Of a stretch of DNA of 11,705 bases, positions 1-7,009 are shown piece by piece. Position 1 is the stretch's first letter. Each line of letters opens with the position of its first letter. Position numbers and translations under genes: made by a program. The notes beneath the pieces are model-generated. The model saw nothing but the letters and a program-made list of their open reading frames with translations, had not been told where the DNA came from and made no database searches. This DNA comes from Ectopseudomonas composti (GTDB lineage Bacteria > Pseudomonadota > Gammaproteobacteria > Pseudomonadales > Pseudomonadaceae): the NCBI GenBank assembly GCA_946886245.1, contig CAMPIF010000082.1, positions 1 through 11,705 on the forward strand, given 5' to 3'.

Positions 1-51
1 CAGAACGGTGTTGTTGGCGATCTGCTCTTTGATGGTTTCGATGATATCCAT
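1..51 (-). CDS. grxD: Monothiol glutaredoxin GrxD (Grx4-type), N-terminal 17 residues only
   Basis: The minus strand from position 51 reads MDIIETIKEQIANNTVL and then runs off the window edge. This matches the start of the monothiol glutaredoxin (GrxD/Grx4) family, whose N-terminal helix has the form M-x-x-I-E-x-I-K-x-Q-I-x-x-N and is followed by the CGFS active site, which lies outside this window. The family carries and transfers [2Fe-2S] clusters in the cytoplasm. A GAGG ribosome-binding sequence lies about eight bases upstream of the ATG. The assignment rests on 17 residues and on general gene context, so it is likely but not proven. The gene is transcribed in the same direction as the oxidoreductase upstream of it, but a hairpin terminator and a candidate promoter separate the two. 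Confidence 0.72.
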   Translation of the reverse strand, partial: MDIIETIKEQIANNTVL

Positions 52-102
52 GGGGGCACCTCAGCATAGACTTCGCGACCCGACGGTCGCCACGGTGGCG
101 CG

Positions 103-108
103 ATTGTA
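103..108 (-). promoter_or_regulatory. Candidate -10 element of the grxD promoter
   Basis: On the minus strand this hexamer reads TACAAT, a 5 of 6 match to the sigma-70 -10 consensus. It lies about 52 bases before the grxD ATG and just after the upstream terminator hairpin. I find no good -35 at 16-18 bases, because that position falls inside the hairpin. It is therefore a plausible but unproven promoter for grxD. Confidence 0.3.
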
Positions 109-111
109 GCG

Positions 112-134
112 AAAAGCCGAGCATAATGCTCGGC
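112..134 (-). terminator. Rho-independent terminator between the oxidoreductase and grxD
   Basis: Read on the minus strand, a perfect 7-bp GC-rich stem (GCCGAGC / GCTCGGC) closes a five-base ATTAT loop and is followed by TTTT. This is a compact intrinsic terminator, although the T run is short. It lies about 150 bases after the stop codon of the oxidoreductase gene and before grxD, so it would insulate grxD from upstream transcription. Confidence 0.55.
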
Positions 135-171
135 CTTGCCGAGCATCCATTGCACGGTCTTGCGAGGCCCC

Positions 172-259
172 GTGGGAGCCCCGCCCCGGGGCGAAGCTGC
201 CGGGTATTTCCCCGACATGGCGTCACGGCTCCTGTCGCTGCGAGGCGCGGCTCCTACAA
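172..259. repeat. REP-like palindrome pair (REPIN-type), intergenic
   Basis: The left end begins GTGGGAGCCCCGCCCCGGGG and the right end, read on the other strand, begins GTAGGAGCCGCGCCTCGCAG. The two arms match at roughly two thirds of the first 25 positions and face each other across about 40 bases. A further AGGAGCCG copy lies inside the right half. Inverted pairs of short GTRGGAGC palindromes are characteristic of Pseudomonas REP/REPIN elements, which are non-coding, highly repeated in the genome and spread by a RAYT transposase encoded elsewhere. No transposase is in this window. The element lies in the untranslated space between the oxidoreductase stop and the terminator. Confidence 0.5.
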
Positions 260-281
260 CCCGCTCGGGAGAGACGCCCTT

Positions 282-2393
282 CTACGCGGCCACTACTTCC
301 ACCGGCACACCATTGAGCACGGCATTGCCGGACAGCGCATCGAGCTGACGTTCGTCGGTCAGGTCATTGGCGCTGGCACCGGGTTGCGCACGGGCGATAT
401 CCATCTGCACACCGGGGCGCGCATGACCCCAACCATGCGGCAAGCTGACCACGCCAGCCATCACCTCATCGCTGGCCACCACGTCCACCTCGATACTGCC
501 GACCCGCGAGCGCACCCGTACACGCTGGCCATCGGCCAAGCCACGACTGGCCAGATCCGCCGGGTTCATCAGCAACTGGTGACGCGGCTTGCCCTTCACC
601 AGACGGTGATAGTTGTGCATCCAGGAGTTGTTGCTGCGCACGTGACGGCGGCCGATCAGCAGCAGTTCATGGGCAGCCGGCTGCTGCTGCTGCTCGGCAA
701 AGCGCGCCAGATCGGCCAGCAGCAGTTCAGGCGCGGCCTGCACCGCCTTGCTCGGCGTTTTCAGGCGCACAGCAAGATTCGGCTGCAGCGGCCCCAGGTC
801 GACGCCGTGCGGATGCTCGCGCAAGGCCGCCAGGCTGAGTTTGCGCTCGCTACCATCACCGTAGGGGCCGAAACGCAGGCCCATGTCGATCATCTGCTCA
901 GGCGCCATGGTCGGTTTCAGCTCGAGGCCATTGCGCGCGGCGAAGGCCTTGGCCAGACCGACGAAGATTTCCCAGTCGTGCAATGCGCCCTCCGGCTTGG
1001 CCAGGATCGCCTCGTTGAAACGGGTGACGTTACGCACCGCGAACACATTGAAGGTGGTGTCGTAGTGATCGTGTTCCAGCGGCGCGGTGGGCGGCAGGAT
1101 CAGGTCGGCATAACGGGTGGTCTCGTTGATGTAGAAATCCACCGAAAGCATGAACTCCAGGCCGTTCAGCGCCTGCTCCAGCTGACGCCCATTGGGCGTG
1201 GACAGCACCGGGTTGCCGGCCACCGTGACCAACGCGCGAATCTGCCCTTCGCCGGGGCTGAGCATCTCTTCGGCCAACGCCGAGACCGGCAACTCGCCGC
1301 CGTATTCCGGCAGGCCGGAAACCCGGCTCTGCCAGCGGTTGAAATGCCCGCCGGAGGTGCTCGCCACCAGGTCCACCGCCGGCGTCGTGCAGAGCACGCC
1401 GCCACTGCGATCGAGATTGCCGGTCACCAGGTTGATCACCTGCACCAGCCACTGACACAGCGTACCGAACGCCTGCGTGGAAACCCCCATGCGGCCGTAG
1501 CACACCGCCTTGTCCGCAGCGGCGAAATCCCGCGCCAGTTGGCGGATGGTAGCGGCAGGTACGCCACAGCGTGCGCTCATGGCTTCGGCGTCAAAGCCGG
1601 CTATCGCCTCGCGTACCTGCTGCAAACCTTCCACCGGCAGATGGCTGTCACGCGTCAGGCCTTCCTCGAACAGGGTATTGAGCAGCGCCAGCAGCAGCGC
1701 GGCATCGCTGCCGGGGCGCACGAACAGGTGCTGGTCGGCGATGGCTGCAGTTTCGCTTCGGCGCGGGTCGACCACCACCAGTTTGCCGCCACGGGCCTGG
1801 ATGGCCTTCAGACGCTTCTCCACATCCGGCACGGTCATGATGCTGCCGTTGGAGGCCAGCGGGTTGCCGCCCAGGATCAGCATGAAGTCGGTGTGATCGA
1901 TATCGGGAATCGGAATCAGCAGGCCGTGGCCATACATCAGGTGACTGGTCAGGTGATGCGGCAGTTGGTCGACCGACGTGGCGGAAAACCGATTGCGGGT
2001 TTTCAGCAGGCCGAGAAAGTAGTTGCTGTGCGTCATCAGCCCGTAGTTGTGCACGCTGGGATTGCCCTGATAGACCGCCACAGCGTTCTGCCCATGCGCC
2101 GCCTGGATCGCGCTCAGGCGCTCGGCCACCTGGGCGAACGCTTCGTCCCAGCCGATGGGCTGCCACTGTTCACCAATGCGCCGCATGGGCTGGCGAATGC
2201 GATCCGGGTCATTCTGGATATCCTGCAGCGCCACGGCCTTGGGGCAGATGTGGCCACGGCTGAAGCTGTCCTGAGCGTCGCCCTTGATCGAGCGAATCTG
2301 CGTTGCGCCGTCTGCCTGGGTTTCGGTTTCGATGGCGAGGCCGCAGATGGCTTCGCACAGATGGCATGCACGGTAATGAAGGGACTTGGTCAT
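282..2393 (-). CDS. Molybdopterin-dependent oxidoreductase with N-terminal [4Fe-4S] domain
   Basis: This 703-residue protein belongs to the Mo/W-bis-MGD oxidoreductase (formate dehydrogenase / periplasmic nitrate reductase / DMSO reductase) superfamily. Cys10, Cys13, Cys17 and Cys50 (CHLCEAIC and HICPK) would ligate a [4Fe-4S] cluster, with Lys52 as the conserved electron-path residue. The catalytic Mo domain spans roughly 55-560, including an LGGNP nucleotide-binding motif and a VVDPRRSET segment. The C-terminal molybdopterin-dinucleotide domain starts near 575 (LLLIGRRH) and carries PHGWGH at about 652-657. At the Mo-ligand position I see SVDQLPHH (Asp142) rather than Cys or selenocysteine. 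There is no Tat leader, so the enzyme is probably cytoplasmic. The substrate is unknown. No electron-transfer subunit lies next to it. AGAGG seven bases before the ATG supports the start. The stop is TAG. The family call is secure; calling it formate dehydrogenase or nitrate reductase would be unsupported. Confidence 0.93.
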   Translation of the reverse strand: MTKSLHYRACHLCEAICGLAIETETQADGATQIRSIKGDAQDSFSRGHICPKAVALQDIQNDPDRIRQPMRRIGEQWQPIGWDEAFAQVAERLSAIQAAHGQNAVAVYQGNPSVHNYGLMTHSNYFLGLLKTRNRFSATSVDQLPHHLTSHLMYGHGLLIPIPDIDHTDFMLILGGNPLASNGSIMTVPDVEKRLKAIQARGGKLVVVDPRRSETAAIADQHLFVRPGSDAALLLALLNTLFEEGLTRDSHLPVEGLQQVREAIAGFDAEAMSARCGVPAATIRQLARDFAAADKAVCYGRMGVSTQAFGTLCQWLVQVINLVTGNLDRSGGVLCTTPAVDLVASTSGGHFNRWQSRVSGLPEYGGELPVSALAEEMLSPGEGQIRALVTVAGNPVLSTPNGRQLEQALNGLEFMLSVDFYINETTRYADLILPPTAPLEHDHYDTTFNVFAVRNVTRFNEAILAKPEGALHDWEIFVGLAKAFAARNGLELKPTMAPEQMIDMGLRFGPYGDGSERKLSLAALREHPHGVDLGPLQPNLAVRLKTPSKAVQAAPELLLADLARFAEQQQQPAAHELLLIGRRHVRSNNSWMHNYHRLVKGKPRHQLLMNPADLASRGLADGQRVRVRSRVGSIEVDVVASDEVMAGVVSLPHGWGHARPGVQMDIARAQPGASANDLTDERQLDALSGNAVLNGVPVEVVAA

Positions 2394-2489
2394 GGCCTGG
2401 CCTCTTGTTCTGATCCGAGACGACCGGTCAGGTCGCAGGTCATGAACTATGGGCCGAGCGTGGAGGCGACGCCAGCAGCGTTCGTCTCA

Positions 2490-2520
2490 TGAATCGGCAG
2501 GCATCAAGCCTGCCGATTCA
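2490..2520 (-). terminator. Strong hairpin after the lipoprotein gene (probable terminator)
   Basis: A perfect 13-bp inverted repeat (TGAATCGGCAGGC / GCCTGCCGATTCA) encloses a five-base loop. It starts 17 bases past the lipoprotein stop codon, which is where a terminator is expected. Neither strand shows a T run after the stem, so it could be an mRNA 3'-end stabilising hairpin rather than a true intrinsic terminator. The remaining bases up to the oxidoreductase start hold no clear promoter. Confidence 0.5.
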
Positions 2521-2537
2521 GGCAATTACCGATCCGA

Positions 2538-2969
2538 TCAACGGATGGAGGTAACGGTGCCTTTCTTGCCGGTAACGCTGACGTTAACGGTTTTGTATAC
2601 GAAGTAATCCTGAACGTTCACTTCGTAACGCGGGGCGACGATCAGGTCGGCACCCGAAGCCTTGACGGCCTTGTAAGCAGCTGCGGACTTGGCGGAAGCG
2701 ACCGGGTCGAGACCCAGCGCGAAACCACCCTCGCCACCACCGTAGGTCACGCCGTCGGCGAACTGAGTGTCGCCACCCAGCTTGAACACACCGAACAGGA
2801 TGTTCACCGAAGATTGACCGGAGATGGACTCGCCCACTTTCACGTCGGCTTTCAGGTTGGTTTCGACGGCGCCAGTCAGTGGTGCAGTCGGCTGGCTTAC
2901 GTTCTGGCTGGCACAGCCAGTCAGCAGGGCCAGGGCGGAGAAGGTAGCAGCGTAGGCTACGTTTTTCAT
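2538..2969 (-). CDS. Small outer-membrane-type lipoprotein of unknown function
   Basis: The 143-residue product begins MKNVAYAATFSALALLTGC, a short lipoprotein signal peptide with lipobox L-T-G-C. Cys19 would be lipidated, and Ala at +2 does not signal inner-membrane retention, so an outer-membrane location is expected. The mature part has an acidic and small-residue stretch (about 25-50), a glycine-rich segment around YGGGEGGFALG, and an Ala/Lys-rich helix. It ends in probable beta strands (LIVAPRYEVNVQDYFVYK) and a basic tail. I recognise no enzyme motif and give no function. An in-frame ATG 57 bases upstream would spoil the signal peptide, whereas AAGGAG six to seven bases before the chosen ATG is a strong ribosome-binding site. 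The gene is divergent from argF and on the same strand as the oxidoreductase gene, but a hairpin separates those two. Confidence 0.85.
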   Translation of the reverse strand: MKNVAYAATFSALALLTGCASQNVSQPTAPLTGAVETNLKADVKVGESISGQSSVNILFGVFKLGGDTQFADGVTYGGGEGGFALGLDPVASAKSAAAYKAVKASGADLIVAPRYEVNVQDYFVYKTVNVSVTGKKGTVTSIR

Positions 2970-3016
2970 GCAAAACTCCTTTGCACAGATATTCCATGGA
3001 TGTCCCCATTGCGGGG

Positions 3017-3030
3017 GGCAATGCATTGCC
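3017..3030. promoter_or_regulatory. 14-bp perfect palindrome in the lipoprotein gene leader
   Basis: GGCAATGCATTGCC is a perfect inverted repeat with no spacer. It lies 48-61 bases before the lipoprotein ATG and just downstream of the best candidate promoter on that strand, a typical place for a repressor operator. An adjoining CCCC-ATTGC-GGGG hairpin (about 3004-3016) could fold in the leader RNA. No regulator is known to me for this motif. Confidence 0.35.
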
Positions 3031-3046
3031 TTGGAAAGGCGGCGGC

Positions 3047-3076
3047 ATCGTAGAGGCCCGTTCTAGAGCGGCGCAA
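3047..3076 (-). promoter_or_regulatory. Candidate sigma-70 promoter for the lipoprotein gene
   Basis: On the minus strand TTGCGC (3071-3076) and TACGAT (3047-3052) are separated by 18 bases and match 4 of 6 consensus positions each. Transcription would start near 3040 and give a leader of about 70 bases containing the 14-bp palindrome. This was predicted by eye only. Confidence 0.35.
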
Positions 3077-3162
3077 TCTATTTTTTCAGTTTTATGACAT
3101 CTCTTACGCCGAATTGGGAAAAGGCTTACAAAACAGGATCAAGCAAGCCTGCGGGCGGCAAT

Positions 3163-3190
3163 TTGCGCCGTCTCGTCATTTCCTTATAAG
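3163..3190 (+). promoter_or_regulatory. Candidate sigma-70 promoter for argF
   Basis: TTGCGC (3163-3168) and TATAAG (3185-3190) are spaced by 16 bases, matching 4 of 6 and 5 of 6 consensus positions. Transcription would begin near 3197, leaving a leader of about 110 bases before argF. That is long, so a second, closer promoter cannot be excluded. Confidence 0.4.
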
Positions 3191-3209
3191 ATCGCGCCTT
3201 CCCCTGTTT

Positions 3210-3266
3210 CGTCGCACCCTGCGGCCTCCTGCCGCAAGCTCTGCTGTTTTTGTCGGTTTTATCCAC
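3210..3266 (+). promoter_or_regulatory. Possible ArgR operator half-sites upstream of argF
   Basis: Three degenerate copies of the Pseudomonas ArgR half-site (TGTCGC, then eight bases, then AA) occur in the argF leader: CGTCGC at 3210, TGCCGC at 3230 and TGTCGG at 3251. The last two start 21 bases apart, the spacing expected for paired half-sites in the P. aeruginosa arginine box. The trailing AA is poorly kept in all of them. ArgR repression of the anabolic argF is established in P. aeruginosa, but these sites are only suggestive. Confidence 0.3.
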
Positions 3267-3307
3267 GAACACAAGCTTGCGAACTGTAGTGATAAAGGTA
3301 GTTAACG

Positions 3308-4228
3308 ATGAGCGTCAGACACTTTCTCTCGATGATGGATTACACACCGGACGAACTGGTGGGACTGATCCGCCGAGGCATCGAGCTGAAGAGTCTGCGC
3401 AACCGCGGCGTGCTCTTCGAACCGCTGAAGAATCGCGTGCTGGGGATGATCTTCGAGAAGGCCTCGACTCGCACCCGCCTGTCCTTCGAGGCCGGCATGA
3501 TCCAGCTCGGCGGCCAGGCCATCTTCCTCTCGCCGCGCGACACCCAACTGGGCCGTGGCGAGCCGATCGGCGATGCCGCCATCGTCATGTCGAGCATGCT
3601 CGACGCGGTGATGATCCGCACCTTCGCCCACAGCAACCTCACCGAGTTCGCCGCCAAGTCGAAGGTGCCAGTCATCAACGGCCTGTCCGACGACCTGCAC
3701 CCCTGCCAGTTGCTGGCCGACATGCAGACCTTCCTCGAACACCGCGGCAGCATCGCCGGCAAGACGGTGGCCTGGATCGGCGACGGCAACAACATGTGCA
3801 ACTCCTATATCGAAGCGGCGATGCAGTTCGACTTCCAGCTGAAGGTCGCCTGCCCTGCCGGCTACGAGCCGGACGCGCGCTTCCTCGCCCTGGCCGGCGA
3901 GCGCGTGCAGGTCGTGCGCGACCCGCGCGAAGCGGTGGCCGGCGCCCATCTGGTCAGCACCGACGTGTGGGCCTCGATGGGTCAGGAAGACGAAGCCGAG
4001 CAGCGCATGGCGTTGTTCCGCCCCTACCAGGTCACCCGCGAGCTGCTCGACGGCGCCGCAGAAGACGTGCTGTTCATGCACTGCCTGCCGGCGCATCGTG
4101 GCGAAGAAATCAGCTTCGACCTGCTCGACGACCCGCGCTCGGTTGCCTGGGATCAGGCCGAGAACCGCCTGCACGCCCAGAAGGCGCTGCTGGAGATGCT
4201 GGTCGAACCGGCGTACCACCACGCATGA
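3308..4228 (+). CDS. argF: Anabolic ornithine carbamoyltransferase
   Basis: This enzyme makes citrulline from ornithine and carbamoyl phosphate in cytoplasmic arginine biosynthesis. The 306-residue product has the full family pattern: S-T-R-T at 53-56 for carbamoyl phosphate, R104-T-F-A-H, H-P-C-Q at 131-134, DGNNMCNS near 158-165, and H-C-L-P at 258-261 for ornithine. Its length fits the anabolic ArgF rather than the longer catabolic ArcB, and no arc genes are nearby. AAAGGT about eight bases before the ATG is the ribosome-binding site. The last codons overlap the ABC ATPase gene as ATGA, so the two are probably co-transcribed and translationally coupled. Regulation by ArgR is expected from the family. 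Confidence 0.97.
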   Translation: MSVRHFLSMMDYTPDELVGLIRRGIELKSLRNRGVLFEPLKNRVLGMIFEKASTRTRLSFEAGMIQLGGQAIFLSPRDTQLGRGEPIGDAAIVMSSMLDAVMIRTFAHSNLTEFAAKSKVPVINGLSDDLHPCQLLADMQTFLEHRGSIAGKTVAWIGDGNNMCNSYIEAAMQFDFQLKVACPAGYEPDARFLALAGERVQVVRDPREAVAGAHLVSTDVWASMGQEDEAEQRMALFRPYQVTRELLDGAAEDVLFMHCLPAHRGEEISFDLLDDPRSVAWDQAENRLHAQKALLEMLVEPAYHHA

Positions 4229-5331
4229 GCCAGCCCCTGCTGCAGCTACGCGGACTGAACTGCGGCTATCACGCGCACAAGGTGGTGCAGGATCTCGACC
4301 TGCACCTCAATGCCGGCGATATCGGTTGCCTGCTCGGTCCATCGGGTTGCGGCAAGACCACCACGCTGCGCGCCATCGCCGGTTTCGAGCCGGTTCTGGA
4401 AGGCGAGATCGAACTGGCAGGTGAAGTGATTTCCCGCGCCGGTTTTACCCTGGCGCCGGAGAAACGCCATATCGGCATGGTGTTTCAGGATTACGCCCTG
4501 TTCCCCCACCTGAGCGTGGCGGAGAACGTCGCCTTCGGTATCCGCAAGCAGCCCAACGCCGAGCGCGCCACTCAAGAGCTGCTGGAACTGGTCAAACTCG
4601 GCAACCTGGCCAAACGCTACCCGCACGAGCTGTCCGGTGGTCAGCAGCAGCGGGTCGCCCTGGCGCGCGCTCTGGCGCCGGAACCGAAACTGCTGCTGCT
4701 CGATGAACCCTTCTCCAACCTCGATGGCGAACTGCGCAGGCGCCTGAGCCATGAGGTACGGGAAATTCTCAAGGCGCGTGGCACCAGCGCCATCCTGGTC
4801 ACCCACGATCAGGAAGAGGCCTTCGCCGTCAGCGATCACGTCGGTGTATTCAAAGATGGGCGCCTGGAGCAGTGGGACACGCCGTTCAACCTCTATCACG
4901 AGCCGCTGACGCCTTTCGTCGCCAGCTTCATCGGTCAGGGTTACTTCATTCGCGGCCAGTTACTCGGCCCGGAAACGGTGCAGACCGAGCTCGGCATGAT
5001 CCGCGGCAACCGTGCCTATACCTGGGCGCAGGGCAGCGCGGTGGACGTCTTGCTGCGCCCGGACGACATCGTCCCGGACGAGCACAGCGAACTGAAGGCG
5101 CGCATCGTCGGCAAGACCTTCCTCGGCGCCGCCACGCTCTACCGCTTGCAACTGCCGACTGGCAGCCAGCTGGAATCGATCTTCCCCAGCCATGCCGATC
5201 ATCAGCCGGGCGACGAAGTGGGCATCCGCGTCGCCGCCGATCACCTGGTGGCCTTCCCGGCACTCGGCAGCGTCGCCGCGCAACTGCAACTGAGCGAATC
5301 AGGTGGCGTGCGCCGGGTCAGCAGCAACTGA
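4225..5331 (+). CDS. ABC transporter ATP-binding protein (FbpC/PotA-like, with TOBE domain)
   Basis: This 368-residue importer-type ATPase would sit on the cytoplasmic face of an inner-membrane permease. Visible motifs are Walker [10 protein letters not shown] (38-46), Q-loop Q88, signature LSGGQ (136-140), Walker B LLLLDEP (156-162), D-loop SNLD (164-167) and switch His194. The C-terminal part (about 240-368) looks like the regulatory TOBE-type domain of ferric-iron, spermidine and molybdate importers. The best guess is the FbpC-like iron group, but the substrate cannot be read from sequence. The start codon overlaps the argF stop as ATGA and lacks its own strong ribosome-binding site, suggesting coupling to argF. 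No permease or binding protein is adjacent, so this is an orphan ATPase. The frame stays open upstream inside argF, but that portion is not homologous. Confidence 0.93.
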   Translation: MSQPLLQLRGLNCGYHAHKVVQDLDLHLNAGDIGCLLGPSGCGKTTTLRAIAGFEPVLEGEIELAGEVISRAGFTLAPEKRHIGMVFQDYALFPHLSVAENVAFGIRKQPNAERATQELLELVKLGNLAKRYPHELSGGQQQRVALARALAPEPKLLLLDEPFSNLDGELRRRLSHEVREILKARGTSAILVTHDQEEAFAVSDHVGVFKDGRLEQWDTPFNLYHEPLTPFVASFIGQGYFIRGQLLGPETVQTELGMIRGNRAYTWAQGSAVDVLLRPDDIVPDEHSELKARIVGKTFLGAATLYRLQLPTGSQLESIFPSHADHQPGDEVGIRVAADHLVAFPALGSVAAQLQLSESGGVRRVSSN

Positions 5332-6138
5332 TCAGAGCATCAGTTGGCCGCTGGCGATGTGCCGCGCGTGGCCAGCGATCTTCACCCGCTCGCCCTCCAG
5401 ACGACAGAGCAGCTCACCACCGCGCGTCGAACACTGGAAGGCGCTGAGCGTGGTACGTCCCAGACGCTCGGACCAGTACGGCACCAGCATGCAGTGCGTC
5501 GAGCCCGTCACCGGGTCTTCATCGATACCAATGCTCGGCGCGAAGTAGCGCGAGACGAAGTCGTGCTTTTGCCCGCAGGCAGTGACCAACACGCCAAGCC
5601 CAGGCAGAGTGGCCAGTGTCGGCAGATTCGGCTTCAGCTCGCGAAGCTCGGCCTCGGAGCCCAGCACCACCATCAGCTCCTGCACGCTGCCATCGCCGTT
5701 GCGTAGTGCCAGTACCTGCTCGACCTGGCGCTCCAGCGCACGTTCGGCCTGCTCATGTAGAGGCTGCGCCACCCATTCCACGCGCCGCACCGGAAAGTCC
5801 AGCTGCAGACGCTCGCCCTGCCGGGTGACCTGCAGCGCTCCGGACAAGCAGGTGAAATCCAGCACCTCGGCCGGTTCCCGATAGATGTCGAACAGCACCT
5901 TGGCCGCAGCCAGGGTGGCATGCCCGCAGAGCGGTACCTCGCTGACCGGGGTAAACCAGCGGATATGCCAGGCACTGCCCTCCTTCATCACGAATGCCGT
6001 CTCCGCCAGATTGTGCTCGGCGGCGATGCGCTGCATCAGCGCCTCATCGAGCCAGCGGTCCAGGCGATAGACGATGGCTGGGTTACCGGCGAAGGGCTGA
6101 TCGGTGAAGGCGTCGATCTGGTGAAATTCGAGGGGCAT
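5332..6138 (-). CDS. PhzF-family isomerase/epimerase-like protein
   Basis: The 268-residue protein has the diaminopimelate-epimerase fold of the PhzF family. It keeps the family landmarks: FAGNPA near 16-21, the catalytic glutamate in NLAETAF (Glu46), CGHAT at 71-75, and DEDPVTGS at 206-213 including Asp208. PhzF itself isomerises a dihydro-hydroxyanthranilate in phenazine synthesis, but most relatives have unknown substrates and there are no other phz genes here, so phenazine production should not be inferred. CAGGA about eight to nine bases before the ATG supports the start. The gene is downstream of the solute-binding protein on the same strand across a 97-base gap. Its stop codon directly abuts the stop of the convergent ABC ATPase gene, with no bases between. 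Confidence 0.93.
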   Translation of the reverse strand: MPLEFHQIDAFTDQPFAGNPAIVYRLDRWLDEALMQRIAAEHNLAETAFVMKEGSAWHIRWFTPVSEVPLCGHATLAAAKVLFDIYREPAEVLDFTCLSGALQVTRQGERLQLDFPVRRVEWVAQPLHEQAERALERQVEQVLALRNGDGSVQELMVVLGSEAELRELKPNLPTLATLPGLGVLVTACGQKHDFVSRYFAPSIGIDEDPVTGSTHCMLVPYWSERLGRTTLSAFQCSTRGGELLCRLEGERVKIAGHARHIASGQLML

Positions 6139-6200
6139 GGGGCATTCCTGGCCATAGTTGTGAAATCAGAGCATGCCCAGTTAATCGAAGCCGAACCACG

Positions 6201-6215
6201 TACAGACGGTCTGTA
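6201..6215. promoter_or_regulatory. Perfect palindrome TACAGAC-G-GTCTGTA upstream of the PhzF-family gene
   Basis: Seven-base arms around a single central G form a perfect inverted repeat, 63 bases before the PhzF-family start and about 20 bases after the solute-binding-protein stop. Its size and symmetry resemble operators of TetR-family repressors. Read on the plus strand it is followed by TTTTC, but no plus-strand gene ends here, so a terminator role is less natural. No regulator gene lies next to it. Confidence 0.4.
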
Positions 6216-6235
6216 TTTTCCCCGAACAGTAAGCC

Positions 6236-7009
6236 TCAACGGAGGCCGTAACGCCGTAACAGTTGGTCCATGCGCCCGTCCTCGCGAAAGCGCAGCAGCC
6301 CCTGCTCGAACAGCCGTGCATAGCGCGCGCTATCAGCCAGCCCTGGGGCGAATGCCAGGTAGATGGGTATATCTGGCTGACGGCAACCCACTTCGACGAT
6401 ATCGCCGTGCAGATAGTGTTCGCTGAGCAGCGCCTGCATCACCCAGGCATTTTCCACCAACGCATCGATGCGATCGTGACGCAGCTTGCGCAGATTGCTC
6501 TGCAGCGCGCGGTCACCAGTCATCAGTTGCACCTGTGCCTGGTCTTGGTGCTCGCGCAGATACAGATCGAGTTCGGCGCCATAGCTGTAACCGTTGATCG
6601 CGCCAAGACGCACGGCCTGCAACGACTTCAGCCCCTGGTAACGCCAGGTCCCGCCGCGCAGGGCGTAGAAGCACATGCGCGACACACCGGGAGCCGTGGG
6701 CGTGAAGATGAAGTCCGGCGCATCCTGCACCCCGGCGCCGATCAACGCCCCCAGCTTGCCGCGCCGGGTGTCGTGCACCGCACGCGCCCAGTTGATGACG
6801 CGGTACTCCACCTCGATGCCTGACTCGGCAAAGATCTGCTCGGCCAGCTCGACGAAAATGCCACGTTGCTCGGCATCGGCGGCGCAGTTGATCGGGCACC
6901 ACAGATCTCCGGCGATTACCAGTTTCTCGGCCCGCGCCAGCCCACTGCCGAGCAGCAGCGACAGCAGCACGCAAGCGCTGCTGCGTCGCCACAGAGCGAG
7001 CCGCTTCAC
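6236..7009 (-). CDS. Periplasmic solute-binding protein, family 3 type, coupled to glpK
   Basis: The 257-residue protein starts at GTG with a Sec signal peptide (two N-terminal basic stretches, a hydrophobic core VLLSLLLG, cleavage after ARA at 25-27). The mature part resembles the extracellular solute-binding family 3 fold (polar amino acid type): an initial strand [18 protein letters not shown], the INWARA segment near 72-77, then IGAGVQ and the second lobe around [10 protein letters not shown]. It has Cys38 and Cys42 close together just after the signal peptide and Cys113 later, which could allow a disulfide. The GTG start lies in a GTGA overlap with the glpK stop and has no strong ribosome-binding site of its own, so translation is probably coupled to glpK. 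There is no permease or ATPase alongside. The ligand is unknown; glycerol compounds are possible only by association. Confidence 0.85.
   Translation of the reverse strand: MKRLALWRRSSACVLLSLLLGSGLARAEKLVIAGDLWCPINCAADAEQRGIFVELAEQIFAESGIEVEYRVINWARAVHDTRRGKLGALIGAGVQDAPDFIFTPTAPGVSRMCFYALRGGTWRYQGLKSLQAVRLGAINGYSYGAELDLYLREHQDQAQVQLMTGDRALQSNLRKLRHDRIDALVENAWVMQALLSEHYLHGDIVEVGCRQPDIPIYLAFAPGLADSARYARLFEQGLLRFREDGRMDQLLRRYGLR

Noticed and set aside
126..2492. A 788-residue open frame on the plus strand opposite the molybdopterin oxidoreductase
   Set aside because: It is antisense to a gene with full family motifs. Its translation is rich in His, Gln, Arg and Ala with no domain, as expected from the complement of GC-rich codons.
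2970..3026. Upstream ATG adding 19 residues to the lipoprotein
   Set aside because: It would place a polar segment with cysteines before the signal peptide, whereas the internal ATG has a strong AAGGAG.
3302..4222. A 306-residue antisense frame over argF
   Set aside because: Shadow of argF with no recognisable domain and no ribosome-binding site.
3250..4224. Upstream extension of the ABC ATPase frame through argF
   Set aside because: The extension overlaps all of argF, its translation is Arg/Pro-rich and non-homologous, and the ATPase family begins at the ATG at 4225.
5332..6138. Phenazine biosynthesis locus
   Set aside because: Only a PhzF-family fold is present; no other phenazine gene is nearby and most members of this family are unrelated to phenazines.
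6201..6220. Palindrome plus TTTTC as a plus-strand terminator
   Set aside because: No plus-strand gene ends within 800 bases upstream; an operator role fits the position better.
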